Shown: one piece after another, positions 1 through 11,399 of the stretch | Layout: every line of letters begins with the position of its first letter | Numbering within the stretch: position 1 is the stretch's first letter | From: Heterotrichella gracilis | Lineage: Eukaryota; Sar; Xanthophyceae; Tribonematales; Xanthonemataceae | NCBI GenBank assembly: GCA_032358255.1 | Contig: JAULBX010023741.1 | Location: 1 to 64,000, forward strand | DNA: 64,000 nucleotides | Reading direction: 5' to 3' | Translations under genes and position numbers: made by a program | Notes under the pieces: generated by a model | Databases searched by the model: none | What the model was told of the DNA's origin: nothing | What the model saw: only the letters and a program-made list of their open reading frames with translations

Positions 1-97
1 GGCAGGGTGATCCACCTCCTCCGCATCACCCTGCCCCAGCAGCACCACCCCCCTTTGGCCCACACACACTCAGCAGCCTCACAACCACCGCTGCCAA
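1..97. repeat. Inverted copy of the G-rich tract found at 21.32-21.42 kb
   Basis: The first ~97 bases read as the reverse complement of the tract at about 21322-21415, sharing the GGCCAAAGAGGGGGTGCTGCTGAGGC-like core and the GTGAGGCTGCTGA stretch. From base ~100 onward the window matches 21.42 kb in direct orientation. The boundary therefore marks an inversion or rearranged junction inside an otherwise direct duplication. No gene is evident in these bases. Confidence 0.6.
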
Positions 98-99
98 TT

Positions 100-735
100 G
101 CTGATACCAGAATGAGATAGGTCGTGTTGGTTGTGCGCCACGTCAAGGCATACCTCAGCAATAGGCAGAGTGGCGTTCCATGTGGGCGACTGGCGGTGCT
201 GGCCATGCATGAGTCGCTTCACATGTTTCAAATCGCCGCGTGTTGCTCCGATTTAGCTACAAGGCAGAACGTATTGTTTTCCTTTTTTATCCAAATTGTT
301 CCCAGGTATATTTTGTTTATACTTCCTGCGTTCCTGCCCGCAGGCTGTCGCACCCGCAGCCCTACCCAAGCCCAGCCGCGCCCCCAAGCCTCCCTCCGCC
401 GCACCCCTCTCAGCCATCAAGGGGGTGAGTCGCGGCCCCCCACCGCCCCACGCACCCACCTCCAAGCGGAGCATGTCGCCCCCTCCATCGCCCCCTCCCC
501 TCGCCACCAGCAAGGGGGGGAAATCAGCATCCCCATCCGCGGCTGCCAAGGGGGGGAAGCCTGCGCCTTCAGCAAGAAGGGCAGGTCGTGCAGCGGCTGC
601 AGGGACACACCCACCCGCATCCAATGTGACTGTCAAGCTTGGCAGGCGGGGATAGGACCTGCCTTAAAGTGGCTACCAAGGCATGCTGGGGGCAAGCACC
701 TGTGGAAATGCTGCCCTGTCCAGAGTATCTGACTT
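100..735. repeat. Duplicated segment, copy 1 (partner at 21.42-21.95 kb)
   Basis: This stretch is similar along its length to 21425-21950. Both copies contain the sequence beginning ATACCAGAATGAGATA, then CGTCAAGGCATACCTCAGCA, then an intron end CCTGCCCGCAG and a Pro/Ala-rich coding exon, and finally the TGTGGAAA...CCAGA...TCTGAC region after the stop. Copy 1 carries about 115 extra bases before the exon (roughly 190-305). Differences inside the coding exon mostly keep the reading frame. Confidence 0.8.
344..655 (+). CDS. Last exon of a basic Pro/Ala-rich protein (copy 1)
   Basis: This is a 312-base open exon following a good acceptor (CCTGCCCGCAG) and ending in TAG. It encodes 103 residues rich in Pro, Ala, Ser, Lys and Arg, with a KPSRAPKPPSAAP start, a SKR-S/M-SPPP central part and a conserved NVTVKLGRRG ending. 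The same frame is open in the second copy at 21548-21862, with length changes in threes, which argues for a real protein tail rather than chance. No domain is recognised. Such a basic, disordered tail would fit a nucleic-acid or chromatin-associated protein, but that is only composition. The upstream exons were not identified; the sequence before ~100 is rearranged, so this copy may be truncated. An antisense open frame across the same GC-rich bases was rejected as a shadow. Confidence 0.5.
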   Translation, partial: AVAPAALPKPSRAPKPPSAAPLSAIKGVSRGPPPPHAPTSKRSMSPPPSPPPLATSKGGKSASPSAAAKGGKPAPSARRAGRAAAAGTHPPASNVTVKLGRRG

Positions 736-1770
736 CATTGGCCAATAGCACACCTGCCTGGGTAGCCATTTTCCCTGCGTGCATGAATGAAGTGCACAAA
801 CTACGCATTAAAGTCCGGGCACCGTGCAAGTTCACTGCCCAACTGCTTCCCTACACAGTATTCGGGAATCGGCGTGGTGTCCACTCACATTCTTGGACCT
901 CTTGAGTATAGTAATAATGCAGATACTGGTAAAATAGCAGATAGATAGTCTTGAGGACGCAAATTCAATTACGATTGGCACAGCTGAGCTTGTCCTGTGT
1001 CCAGTGTAGCAGGCTGCTGCAGCAATGACCGGCATATTTATAGGCAGGGCATGGCATTGCGCCATGCTTTTGCCTGACCTAGTAAATGCATGTACAAACA
1101 GTATATGCGCGCCGTGCATGGCATTGCGCGCATTTTTTGCTGCCAGCTAGGCTAGGCCCTAATATCCCGGGAAGTCCTCGCATGCCTGCAGGGATGCTTT
1201 CAGGTGGCGAGTAGCTGACGCCTGGTGGCGAGTAGCTGACGCTCATGAGTATGGCACGGTGAATGGCGCAACGCTGAAGCTCATTAAAAATATGTCCGAG
1301 ACGTTGGTCTGTTAGGATGGCAGGTCCAGGATGAAATTATGCAGGGATGCCTAGAACATCAGTGTCACTGATTCAGTGGAGGCCGGGGGGAAAGATTGTG
1401 GTTGATTGGGCGAGCTTTGAAAATATAAGTCGAGCTTGGCCACAACGCTCAGCGCTGCAGCCATCCAGAGTTAGTAGATATTATATCAATGCATTATTTG
1501 GGGTACACAAGTGCTCACTTTCTTCTCGGTGGTACAGTCGCCTGCAGGGATCCCCAAAGTCCGGAGGACTTATAGAAAAACAAAATTGTATATATTAGTA
1601 AAGGACTAAGACTTATCGTAGATATTTATAAATAAAGTATCAACAATTCCTGTAAAACCAAGGACTGCTGGACTGCAAGTTGCAACCAGCTGGATTTCAA
1701 CTCGTACACGTTAAAACGGATCGTTTTCGTCAGGGTATATAACAAAAAAGGAAACTACTGCACAGTCTAT
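736..1770. other. Spacer, no gene recognised
   Basis: No open frame here has a plausible protein composition. A short direct repeat lies at about 1203-1240 (AGGTGGCGAGTAGCTGACGC repeated as TGGTGGCGAGTAGCTGACGC). The last few hundred bases are AT-rich and may include the promoter or 5' leader of the Gly/Ala-rich gene that starts at 1807. Confidence 0.4.
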
Positions 1771-1806
1771 GTGACTGTTGAACCCTCTTCCCCTTCTTCA
1801 CGCACA

Positions 1807-2990
1807 ATGGTCATGCTAGTGGCCGTACCCCTGGGGGCATGCCTCGGGGTGCCCGTGCTTGGAGGTGCCTATCTTGCTGGTGCTGGTGCTGGGACTGCCG
1901 CTGCTGTTGGGCCTTCGCTGGTTGCCAGTGTTGCTGGCGCCGGCACCGCAACAGCTATTGGTGCTACGGCCGTGGGGACCTCAGCTGGGGTGGCCTCACT
2001 GGGAACCGCCCTTGGTGTTGCTTCCACCGTTGGAGGAGCTGTCGGCACTGGTGCTGGCGCGGTGGTAGCTACGGCGATTACCAGTGGGAGTCTTGTAGCC
2101 AGTGGGGCAGTTGGCGCAGTGGGAGGTGCAGTGGCAAGTGCTGCCACCGTAGTGACCACGAATGCCATAGTTGCTGGCACAGCAGCAGTGGGCTCCGGAG
2201 CAGCAGCTGCCACAGGTATGCTTCTTCCTTGGCCTCAGGCCTGTGTTCAAATAGTTACAATAAGCCAGTTCCTCTGTAACTACCAAATGAAAACGGAAAG
2301 CCCCACCACCGGTACCTGCTTAGGTGCTGTCCTGCAAACATATATTTGGTTGGGTGGCCTAGGACAACGGTAGTGTTTTATGCGCCCTCAGGATCACTCA
2401 GCCCAGTTGACCAACAAAGCTTACAAAGTCTATTCCTTGGAACAAAACACCACTTGAGCCCTTGACAAGTTTCCAGGCAACCTGCCAAGGTTCCAACCTG
2501 TCATGCCATCCAACCTGCCTGCCAACCTGTTCCACCCCAGCGGAAAACTGGGTCCTGACTATCTTGACTCGAGGGGTTAGTCAAGATGACGTGTATGACC
2601 TGATAAGCCGGCGTGTAACGCCTGTTGCTTGTACCACTTGCAATAAATTGAGTTTATTTTGCAGGTACTGCCGTCTTGGCCTCACTTGCTTTTCCAGTGG
2701 GGTTGGCGTTTGTGGGCACCAGCAGCCGCGCTGGTTCGAACTGCACCAACACTGACTGGGGCTGCTGGGCAGATGTGCTGCATGTGGCGCTCGAGGCTCC
2801 TTCAACAACCCCGGAGAAACGCTTGGCAGAGCTGCTGCTGGACAGTCGTGTCACGAGCGTACAAGAATGTGGCAGTGTGCCAGGTTTGGGCCCAACCTTC
2901 AGTGTCCAGAACATATGGGACGAGAGCTTTGCCGTGACGCCAGTGCAGCTGCCTTGCGGCTTGATTGCGTATCACTGCACTCAGTTGTGA
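1807..2990 (+). CDS. Gly/Ala-rich hydrophobic protein, two exons
   Basis: The proposed model has exon 1 at 1807-2215 and exon 2 at 2665-2990, giving 244 residues. Exon 1 starts at ATG (MVMLVAVPLGACLGVPVLG) and ends at CCACAG|GTATGC in phase 1. Exon 2 follows TTTTGCAG|GTACTG and ends TGA at 2988-2990. Residues 1 to about 145 are almost entirely Gly, Ala, Val, Ser and Thr in hydrophobic runs with G-x-G-x-G spacing, which suggests several membrane-embedded or amyloid-like segments. The C-terminal ~90 residues are ordinary sequence with six Cys (NCTNTDWGCW, QECGSVPG, LPCGLIAYHC) and look like a folded, perhaps disulphide-bonded domain. The composition loosely recalls IFI6/ISG12-type membrane proteins, but I see no diagnostic motif, so the function is unknown. 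An earlier start at a GTG codon (1771) is unlikely in a eukaryote. An upstream exon cannot be excluded. Confidence 0.55.
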
Positions 2991-4040
2991 GTGGATTGCA
3001 GTATGTGTTGTACTCACCACTCATGGAGATCTGCAGACTAGGTGCTTTCAGCGCTGATAGTTTATTTAAACTGGATAGTAGTCCCACTGGGGCGCGACGC
3101 GTACACTATTTTTTCTTCATTTTTATTTTCTTGATGAAAGGCTTGTGCCAGTGTGGAATGATCGCCTCAACCCTTGGGCACTTTTCTGCTTTTCTGTATC
3201 GCTTTATGTGAAGTGCAGGGGTGGGGGTGAACAAGTTATGCAGCCACCGAGTGGGTTTATTGGACTTGGCTAATTTGTGACAACTTCATGTTATGACACT
3301 CACTAGCAATCCGAGGTTTGGTGTCTGGCAAAGAATGGTTGAGAAGTTATGTGAGGCGGCGTGATCATGGGGGCATTTTGCGCTCAACGTCGGAAGTAGG
3401 GTGGGTGGTCCTAGTATTTGACTATTTCCAGGGGGGAACAATTCTTATATGGCAATATAAGCATTCAATTATCATCCACCAAAAGTATTATGACTCATGA
3501 TGATAAATATCATTTTGGTGCCACCATATGGTTATGGATCATTTGGTGTTCTTTGTTGGCTGAGGCCACAGTTTGACTTCCAGGAAGTCTACCCTACAAA
3601 TTCTCAAAATGAATATATAACTTGGAATAGTTACGCAGTATGTCCTTGCCGCGTTAGTTTGGTTAGAAAAGTTGGCATGCAGAGAGAAAGGCAGCTCCTA
3701 CTGGTACCCTCCTGTCCCGGAGAGGCTATGTCCACTACCATCGTTGCAAACAATTCAATGAACAATTGGCCAAAATCTGAGCTCTCAGGCCTCCGGAGGA
3801 CTCCTAGGATCGTTATCTCAAGAGTGCCATGTTGTGAGGCTCAGCCTATGATCACATATATCGATATATCGATAGCCTATTCCCAGCCTAAATATGCTCT
3901 TATTTTTTCATTGCAGCCTGAAGCACTGCTAGTAATTTTTGCGGAGCTAGTGAACTGAAGAAAGAAAGAAAGGGAACGCACAGAGGCGTAGTTATGGGGC
4001 CACTGGCTCGCACCAGGGCACCACAATAGCCACAACGGCT
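2991..4040. other. Spacer with simple sequence, no gene recognised
   Basis: Frames in this stretch are short and of mixed composition. A small palindromic TCGATATATCGATA run lies near 3859-3875 and an AAAGAAAGAAAGGG run near 3960. The first part may be the 3' UTR of the preceding gene. Confidence 0.35.
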
Positions 4041-4049
4041 GGTTGAGGA

Positions 4050-5640
4050 TAGGCCTGGGGCCTATTTAGCCAATGCCAGCAAGGATGGCATGCAAGAGGG
4101 TTTGGCGTTTAGTGTACACAGTATAGGAGCCTTGAATAGCAAGATGTCGCAACTCAGGAATTAGTTTGGCAATCACACGTGGGGCTAAACCTGTAGCATT
4201 CAAACGTACAAACTGGGACAATGCTGGTGTTGTCAATAACGAGTGCATGACAGGTTACTCTCCAACCAGCATTCCTGAGGTGGGTTAGGTGGGTAGCTGG
4301 TCCAACGTGTATGAGATGGGTGGCCAGTCTATCCAGTTCTGTGTGCTGGTTGAGTGCTGCAACACCTGTGCGATTCCAAATTTATTGGGGCACTTGACCT
4401 CTAGGAAGATGAATGTGGTGGTCCTTGCGGCGGGTCCGGGACAAGCGTGTGGTCCGAGGTATCCGAGCATGCAGATCATTCTTGACAGCATTGGTGATAT
4501 TATCATGATAATATCAGGCTTGGTGGTCTGGTGCTGAGGGGGCACTAGCCAGATTGGTAATTGCATGTAGGGGTGGGTGAGTTTCTGTGTCTGTAGATAG
4601 GAGGCAATTGCCAACGTTGAAACTCCCTATGGTAGTGGAGATGGAGTGAGCAAGGTTGCCATGCCTGGCTGTGACAAGGGCATGGACCTCAGGGTGTTTG
4701 CATGCTCCAAGATAGTGGGCAATGCCATCTTCGATACGGCATAAAGGGCAACGGGGAGCCGGGCTGGCTTTGCTGGCTGACTGGCCTCTGATGCAATACG
4801 GTTGTCCACAATGTGCCATACCGAGTGGTGTTTAAAAACTTGCGTTCTTTGTGGGGATGGGAGGAGCCCTTAATACGTGGTAGACTGGATTGGCAGAGGC
4901 TTTTGCCTGGCAGCGTTGTGTTAGCTAGTTTTTTGAGATAGCCAGGATAGATATTTTCATTAGCTGTAGCCCGCTTCCACAGGTGTTGGTACGTCGTCGA
5001 CTTGTCAAATAATCGACATGGGATTGCAAGTCGTCAACTTTCCAGAGTTCTCCGTCAGCCTTGTCGTATGACAGCCATGAGGAGCCTCGACCCGCATCGG
5101 GAAAAGCGGTAAACTCATCATCGGTTTCGGCAGTGTCGGTAGTGCCGGGCGGCATGCATACATGCGGGCTGGTACTGACGTCAGGTTTGGGTGGCTTGCA
5201 ATTGTTCGGCTACCATGTCAGCGATGTCGTTACCCCAGACGTTTGTATGAGCTTGAACTTTGCCACATATGATGCGGCTTTCATATAGCAGGATGTGTGC
5301 CATGATAGCGTGGAGCATGTGCTTGTGTAGCTTGTTTGTGGAAGCGGAGTCGTTCAGGGTTGTGGATAACTGTGTTGATTAGTTGGAGTGAGGTCAAGCT
5401 TTCAGTGAGGATATGGAGCTGGGTGCGTGCAGGTGTGTTGGACAAAGCACAAAATATAGCTGCTAAATCTGCCCTGAGATTTAATTTGGTGTCGATTTTG
5501 CCATCATGGAACACATGGCAAAATTCTCCAGACAGCTTTTTGCGTTGAAAAAGTGTACATGTAAAGTGGATCTTGGTGACTGTCTTTCCAGCCGGTGACA
5601 CCGAGATTCTAGAGACTCCCAAGTCAGCGCCGGCGGTGAG
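4050..5640 (-). mobile_element. Decayed LINE fragment (RNase H and C-terminal zinc-knuckle region)
   Basis: Minus-strand frames in order give an RNase-H-like part (about 5622-5281, with LRADLAAIFCAL and HILTESLTSLQLI, resembling the fold's second strand and the A-E-x-x-A helix). Next comes a Cys/His motif CPLCRIEDGIAHYLGACKHPE (about 4750-4690), typical of the LINE C-terminal knuckle C-x2-C-x(n)-H-x4-C. The tail (about 4490-4290) includes FIFLEVKCPNKFG. No reverse transcriptase is seen on the 5' side and the frames are interrupted, so this is a 5'-truncated, inactive copy. It is a different family from the LINE at 6.15-8.3 kb, which has no matching RNase H part. Confidence 0.6.
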
Positions 5641-6149
5641 AGTAGTTAGGTTTTGGTGACCGGTGCAGCCGTTACGGTATACTATATGGGCACTGAGTCA
5701 GTACGGTGAATATTCTAGAGTACTTAGAGCACTCGAACATTCCAAATGTTATATAATTATATAAATTTCTGCATATATTAGAGCTGCTCACTACGGCTTC
5801 CTGCAAATCCTCTAAGATCTTGACTCAATCTTGACTCATCTTCACGGTCAACAACGGTCAGCTCAGCTCAATTAACTGCCACATGGCATACAACATGGGA
5901 CTAGCATAGGACATGTGCCTGTCGACCTAAACCCTAATAGTTGATTCCCAAATTCACTACATGAATGATGATCTCATGGCTATAAGTCATTATCTTGGCA
6001 TAATCTAGTTTAATCAGAGCATGATTCGAAAGCCATCGCGTCCAGGATTAGCATGCTGATTTCATTATTACCAATTAGTGTCATGGCATGGACATCATAA
6101 CAATGTCATGAGATCAGGCATCAAAAGTGTGCACAGCCAATATTGCAGC
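5641..6149. other. AT-rich spacer, nothing recognised
   Basis: No coding frame or clear repeat was found here. There are short TCTTGACTCAATCTTGACTCATC repetitions near 5817-5842 only. Confidence 0.3.
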
Positions 6150-8325
6150 CTTGACATAAATTGTAAATAGCAACACGCAATAGAGGAATTTTGAGACAAT
6201 CATGAGGGAGCCAACCCAAACTCGTTGGACTGCTAGAGGTGTTGTTAAGAATTCACCTCGCTTACTAAAACAACTATGAATTAGTGAGGCCAAAAGGGCT
6301 CCAGGCTCCACTTCGCTACTAAAGATGCTAAACAAGTTTCTTTGAATATAAAAAAAACGACTCTGGTGTATCTGGTGTTGTTCTCTAATGTCCCCACTAG
6401 GGATTCATGACACGTAATGCACAGTACGCAATTACAGGAAATATGAGACAGTCATGAGGGAGCCAACCCGGGCTCATTAGATTTAGTCGACTGTTGGAGG
6501 TGTTGTAGGTGTTGTTGGAAAAATTCACCTCGCTTACTAAAACAACTATAAATTAGTGAGAGCAAAAGGGCTCCACTTTTGCTACTAAACATGCTAAACA
6601 AGTTTCTCTGAATATCAATATAGAGACTCTGGTGTTCTTCTCTGATGTCCCCATAAAGGGGAATTGCAATTTCATGAAAAGGAAATGCATTTCATCTTCT
6701 ACGTGTCCTTGTCCAATGCTGCAACAGTACTGGCAGCATCTGTCTTGAAATGGAGTTGTTGGTCTACGCCACCTACCAAGTTCAACCTCTAACACATGGG
6801 CCCCCATCCTAAACCTAGTAATTTCTACCCTGTTTGCCTTGTCAATATTAAACGTCAAATACTGTGTGATTTCGCCCCACTCGCCATCATGCATACTAAC
6901 ATATATGTGTGCATTTTTCCACTTGCACCCATGGTGTTAGACCTTTGCCATATGAGTATTGCATTTTCTCGTAGTTCCTCGCTGTCCAGCTCCTCCATGG
7001 CTGTCACAGAGGTTGCCAAGAATGCAATAATGAATATTAGCATCCAGGGGTTGGTCGGCTGCCGCACTGTCATGGGGCGCTCCCCTGCCCAAAGGTGAGG
7101 CCCCATGAACTGAGAGTGTGCGTGCTCATATAGATTTGCCGAGCTGCCGCCGCCTTCCCTGTTCGCTAGTGCACCTGGTCCCCCCTGTGTCCCCGTCATC
7201 ATCTCCAGTGTAGGCTGTGACCCAGGTCTGCAGTTGTGCTGCCCACGTGTGCTTCTCTTGCTGTGTACTGCCCATTCAAAAGCTGTTAATAACAGCCTAC
7301 TACTACCAGATTGACGGAATTCAAACATGCGGTTGCAAAATTTCAGTATTTGTTTCTGCCAGTAAAATTGCAAAGGGAGTCTACCCACTTCACTAAATAA
7401 CATGAACACTGAGGTTGAATTTCTAACCTGCAACAGTTTTCTCAGAAACATTTCCTGGACTTTTCACGCACGTTGCAGTCTGAACCCATGTATGCTGTGC
7501 CCCAAACCTCACACCCATACGATAGAACCGGTCTCACCACTGTGTCAAAAAGCTGGCATTTGAGTTCCACATTGGTAATACCTAGAGATGCACATCTGCG
7601 CAGTATACCAAACACCGTTTTCCTGGCCGCTACCGCAAGGGTGTCCACAGCTGCCTTCCAATTTGCCTTCCTATGAAAAACTACGCCTAAATACACGTAC
7701 TGCTCAACCTTGACTAAAGGGGCGCCCATGTAGTAAAGTTGTTCTTTATCTAAGAAAGAACAATTGGCGTTGCCAGGGCGGTGTTGTCGTTGAAGACCAC
7801 CACCTGCATCTTCTTCATATTCACTGTGAGGCCGTGTGCATCGCTGAACATGTTCAAGAGATCCAGACTACTCCGCAATCCAAATGGTGAGCGCGATAAC
7901 AAACAAATATCGTCTGCGTAAAGCAAGCTAGGAATCTGTGTTCCATTCAAGGCTGGTGGGTGTGTATCGTGTGAGTTGCCAACACAGATTCTAACAAATC
8001 AATGTATAATCCAAACAGGGTAGGGGATAGAGGGCAATCTTGCTTCACTTACTTCACTCGTAATGTGCACAGGAAAGACGATGTGAGCCCCTCCAAAGGA
8101 GTCTTCACACACGCCTTGACATTCCTGTACATGCTGATCAATGCATTCATGTACGTGCTCCCACAGCTGGTTGCGTGGTACAGTGTCAAAAGCTTTCTGA
8201 AGTCAACAAAGCACGCATACAGTTTTTCACCTCTACTACAAGCTTGGTCCATAAGGGATCTCAAGATGAACATATTGTCAGTTGACCGGAAGCCTTTCCT
8301 AAACCCCTCTTGACCTCATACTCGG
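6150..8325 (-). mobile_element. LINE family A, 5'-truncated and frame-broken copy
   Basis: Minus-strand frames give successive reverse-transcriptase blocks. An ACFVDFRK block lies at about 8210, LYADDICLLSRSPFG (the YADD active-site motif) at about 7925-7880, and a Gly-Leu-x-Val-Asn-x-x-K block (HGLTVNMKKMQVVVF) just after it. A YLGVVFHRKANW thumb block lies at about 7700, followed by VRPVLSYGCEVWG at about 7515. A Cys/His C-terminal block (DRCCQYCC...HVEDEMHFLF) lies at about 6750-6670. The reading frame shifts several times, and the 5' endonuclease and N-terminal RT parts are absent. The 3' UTR (about 6190-6660) is itself tandemly duplicated, with GAGGGAGCCAACCC and CACCTCGCTTACTAAAACAA in both units. 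Fragments of this 3' end recur at 27.35, 42.66, 59.34 and 61.43 kb. Confidence 0.8.
6190..6660 (-). repeat. Tandem duplication of the LINE-A 3' end (~240-bp units)
   Basis: Two units, about 6190-6410 and 6448-6655, each run from ATGAGGGAGCCAACCC through CACCTCGCTTACTAAAACAACTA to AAACAAGTTTCT and the TCTGGTGTTnTTCTCTnATGTCCCC block. They differ by scattered substitutions and small indels. Confidence 0.75.
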
Positions 8326-9980
8326 ACGCCCTTCGTTTCTGCCCAGTTGCTTAGTCATTGATGAAGGATTGTGGCATAAAGTAAATAAAGCTTGCCTAAT
8401 TATAATGTGGGAATAATATACTGTAATGATGTGGCACAGCATACTTAATTTGAAAAAACAAATGGAGTGCAGCGAATTCCCATGGGTTGGATTCAATGAT
8501 ATGTACTTTGCGCTGTGGGCTTGAATGATTGAAATATATTACTAGGAGATATCATGATCCTTGAGGACACCATCTGGTTTTAGGAGATTATATTATCCTT
8601 GAGGAAACCATCTGGTTTAGGGAAATTCTGGTGATTGAATTAATGTTGTAAGACTGCCTCTGGAAATACTGGAAACGCGCATGCTGCAGCTGCAGCTGGT
8701 TTGGTATCGAATCTGATCACCAGGGCCTGCGGCAATTTAGTTAAGCCAATAAATTCAGCCACGTCTTCTGTGATGCCGCGTGGGCCACGGCAGCCATGAT
8801 GAGGGCACCACGTAGTTGTCCAGCCACAGCTTTCATAATGTGTCTATCTGCGTCATTGTGACATGAGCAATATTACAAGTTACTTTATTGCTGGACATCC
8901 GCTGATAAAGTAATGGCCTCCGTCTATTGCCCCACATTCGATGCGGCATGCAGTTGGGTGATCGTGTGTGTTCATTTTTAGGATATTTGGGACGCCATGG
9001 CTGCAGGTATTAGTGTTCAAGCCCCCGCATTTGTATTGCAGTGTATGTTTCCTTTCTGCAAATGAAATGCATAATAAAGAGGACAGGTATGCCCACCAGG
9101 TTGATTACCCTATACACGCTGTCATGCTGGTATTAGAGTTGTGAGATATTTCAGGTAAAGGTTGTGGGGTAGTGTCCTCCAAAAGGTTGTAGTATATGGA
9201 GTCGCTGTTTGATTTGCCTTGGGGGCCACAATGTGTGTGTCCAGCAGCTGTTTCTAAAGCCTAAAGTTAAGCCCTTCATATGGACGTGGATAACATGGGC
9301 AAGTACGAGGACGGAATTACATCCAAGTCATTGTCATTTATGGGTTGCTGAGTTGGGTGCCACCGGTTGCATACTCTCACAGGAATATATATTCATGGTG
9401 AAGCTGACGGATCTGAAATTAGGCTCAGCATTCTGTCTCTCCTCGTGCAACCGTGACCACGCATGTTGTAATATAGCCTAGCCTGTGGTAGTTGAGTGGC
9501 TCAGTGTACTCAGTGTCTCGTGCCCATATGGATGCGGCAGTTATAATTATGTATTTGTAATTACAGGAGCAAGCTTTGATGATGCATGATATGCTCTATA
9601 TGCTCCTATCAAGTGCGTGCTTAGCTGGTCTCTTTACATACAATTAATCTATGTATGTCGCATACATATATGCGCAAATTATCACGATAACGCAGATTGT
9701 GAGCAGATAAGACAGATCGGAGCGCTACACTGGGCGCCACTGAAACGAGAACACTTTACTGGCAGTAAAACGGGGGAGGGAAGTTGATGGCACTGCTGCA
9801 ATGTGAAGCACCGCACATTCAGTGGCCTGTCGGCTAGGCACGATGACCTAACACCTAATCTCTGTTTCCATCGTGGTACCACTGCTTTCTGAGGTCAGCA
9901 GCATCTGCAAGCCAACTTGGCATGCGGTGAACATCTTGGTACTGCCAGCCATGGGGTTATGTTTTTTGGTTTGACTTTCA
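8326..9980. other. Spacer, no gene recognised
   Basis: No supported gene was found. A short imperfect tandem repeat at about 8550-8625 repeats ATCCTTGAGGA-ACCATCTGGTTT about twice. Confidence 0.35.
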
Positions 9981-9989
9981 CCTTTTGGG

Positions 9990-10100
9990 TTGCCCTGGTC
10001 AGTTTGCCCTGTCAGGTTGCCCTGTCAGGTTGCCCTGGTTGCCCTGTCAGGTTGCCCTGTCAGGTTGCCCAGTCAGGTTGCCCTGGTCAGTTTGGTTGCC
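9990..10100 (+). repeat. Minisatellite, ~13-bp unit GGTTGCCCTGTCA
   Basis: About eight imperfect copies of a 13-base unit, GGTTGCCCTGTCA, are arranged head to tail, with variants GGTTGCCCTGGTCAGTTT and GGTTGCCCAGTCA. The open frame through it is only translation of the repeat. Confidence 0.85.
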
Positions 10101-11399
10101 CTGCGTTCCGCTGCGCTCCGCGCTAAAATGCACGCCTTTTATACATGTTGATTAGAAAGCACGTTGCAGAATTGGACCTGCAGCTGTCAAACTTTCAAAC
10201 CTGCAGCTTGTGGTGGGCCAATAGGAAGTCAGGGATCACAGGGTCCGGATTCACAGGCCACCTGTGCAAGGGGGTCGGTAGTAATGGTCCCAGCTTGCTG
10301 GAGATGCGTTCTCGTTTTAACGCATCCCGGTGTATCACGCGTGAAAGTGCTAATTATCCATGCCAAGCAGATCTGCAGCTGACGTGGCCAAGCGACGATT
10401 TCGCATGCGATTTTCTAGATTTTTCCCGCGTGAATGCACCCGTGCTCGCGAAACCCTTCGACTCAACGGAATTTATTTGAAAGCTTAGTTGTGCTCTTCG
10501 ACAGTTGAAGGGTTGTTATCGCTGAGGTTCTACCAGTTGGGGCCTGTACATACAAGTCAGAGCGCGCACCTGCAGGTGCGGTGCACACAGCGTACCTGCC
10601 GCACAGCGTGGCACGGATTGCACAGACTGCGTGGATTGCCTAACTATTGTGGCCAAGGTAAGTTGCGTACGAAGCGCCCAGCTGGAGCTGCCATTTAATT
10701 GTATGTATTCTGCCACTGTTTCCAAAAATCCTCGCCTGTGCCTGTAAGCTGAGGTGTGGTAGCGTGAACGCCTGCTGGTAGATATGCCACTTTGTATGCT
10801 GAGGGGTTGTCCTCGCACCGAGCACAGTAGCGTTGGATCATGCACTGCCTATTTAAGGGGTGTAGTATTGTGTGATGAAAAGCCGCAGCCTTGGGTGTAT
10901 GGGGCGTTGAACGTACAAGACACCATGGTGCGAGTATTTCAGTTTTAGTCGTGCCATGGTGCCCTTATACATCCTCGAGCTGGTGTTGCAACTTGCTGGG
11001 AGTGCACGTGCACTGGACCAGTACTGCAAGCTATTTTGCTTCTAAGTATACGCGATATATGCATGTACTACTTTCTGTGGCTTTATAACGGTCCTGTGAG
11101 CGACGTGTATCAGGGACTGTCGGTGCTGTTGTGGTTCGTCGTAACCTATAGCTATAGGTATACCTTAAAAGGATGTTGGTTGCTGACTTGTTAGCTGCTG
11201 GTTCTTAAATAGATGCTTATTGCTTAAGCCCAGCTATAGCCTGCCGAGCACAAGCTCACACAACTTACACAACTTCGTTTCGATCGAGCACTGTCAGAAG
11301 TACGAGACTCTGAGTTGCGACAACTTGCTCTCATGATCAGCGTAGGTTTTTGAGAAGCCAAGCTGCAGGCCGACCACGTACTTCACCTGCAACGTCAAC
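10101..11399. other. Spacer and probable upstream region of the 11.4-kb gene
   Basis: No gene is supported. A minus-strand open stretch at 10640-10845 has ordinary composition (HTKWHIYQQAFTLPH...) but no recognisable domain, so I did not call it. The segment just before 11400 is the likely promoter and 5' UTR of the surface-protein gene. Confidence 0.3.

Noticed and set aside
1869-2213. Minus-strand Ala/Pro/Thr-rich frame opposite the Gly/Ala-rich gene
   Set aside because: Shadow of the GCN-rich plus-strand coding exon. It has no splice or start support.
4050-8325. LTR retroelement or retrovirus-like remnant
   Set aside because: Motifs are LINE-type (YADD with LINE thumb, C-terminal knuckle, 3' UTR repeats). 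No LTRs, gag, protease or integrase are seen.
10516-10845. Minus-strand open frame as a gene or transposase remnant
   Set aside because: No recognisable motif and no repeat partner in the window. Left uncalled.
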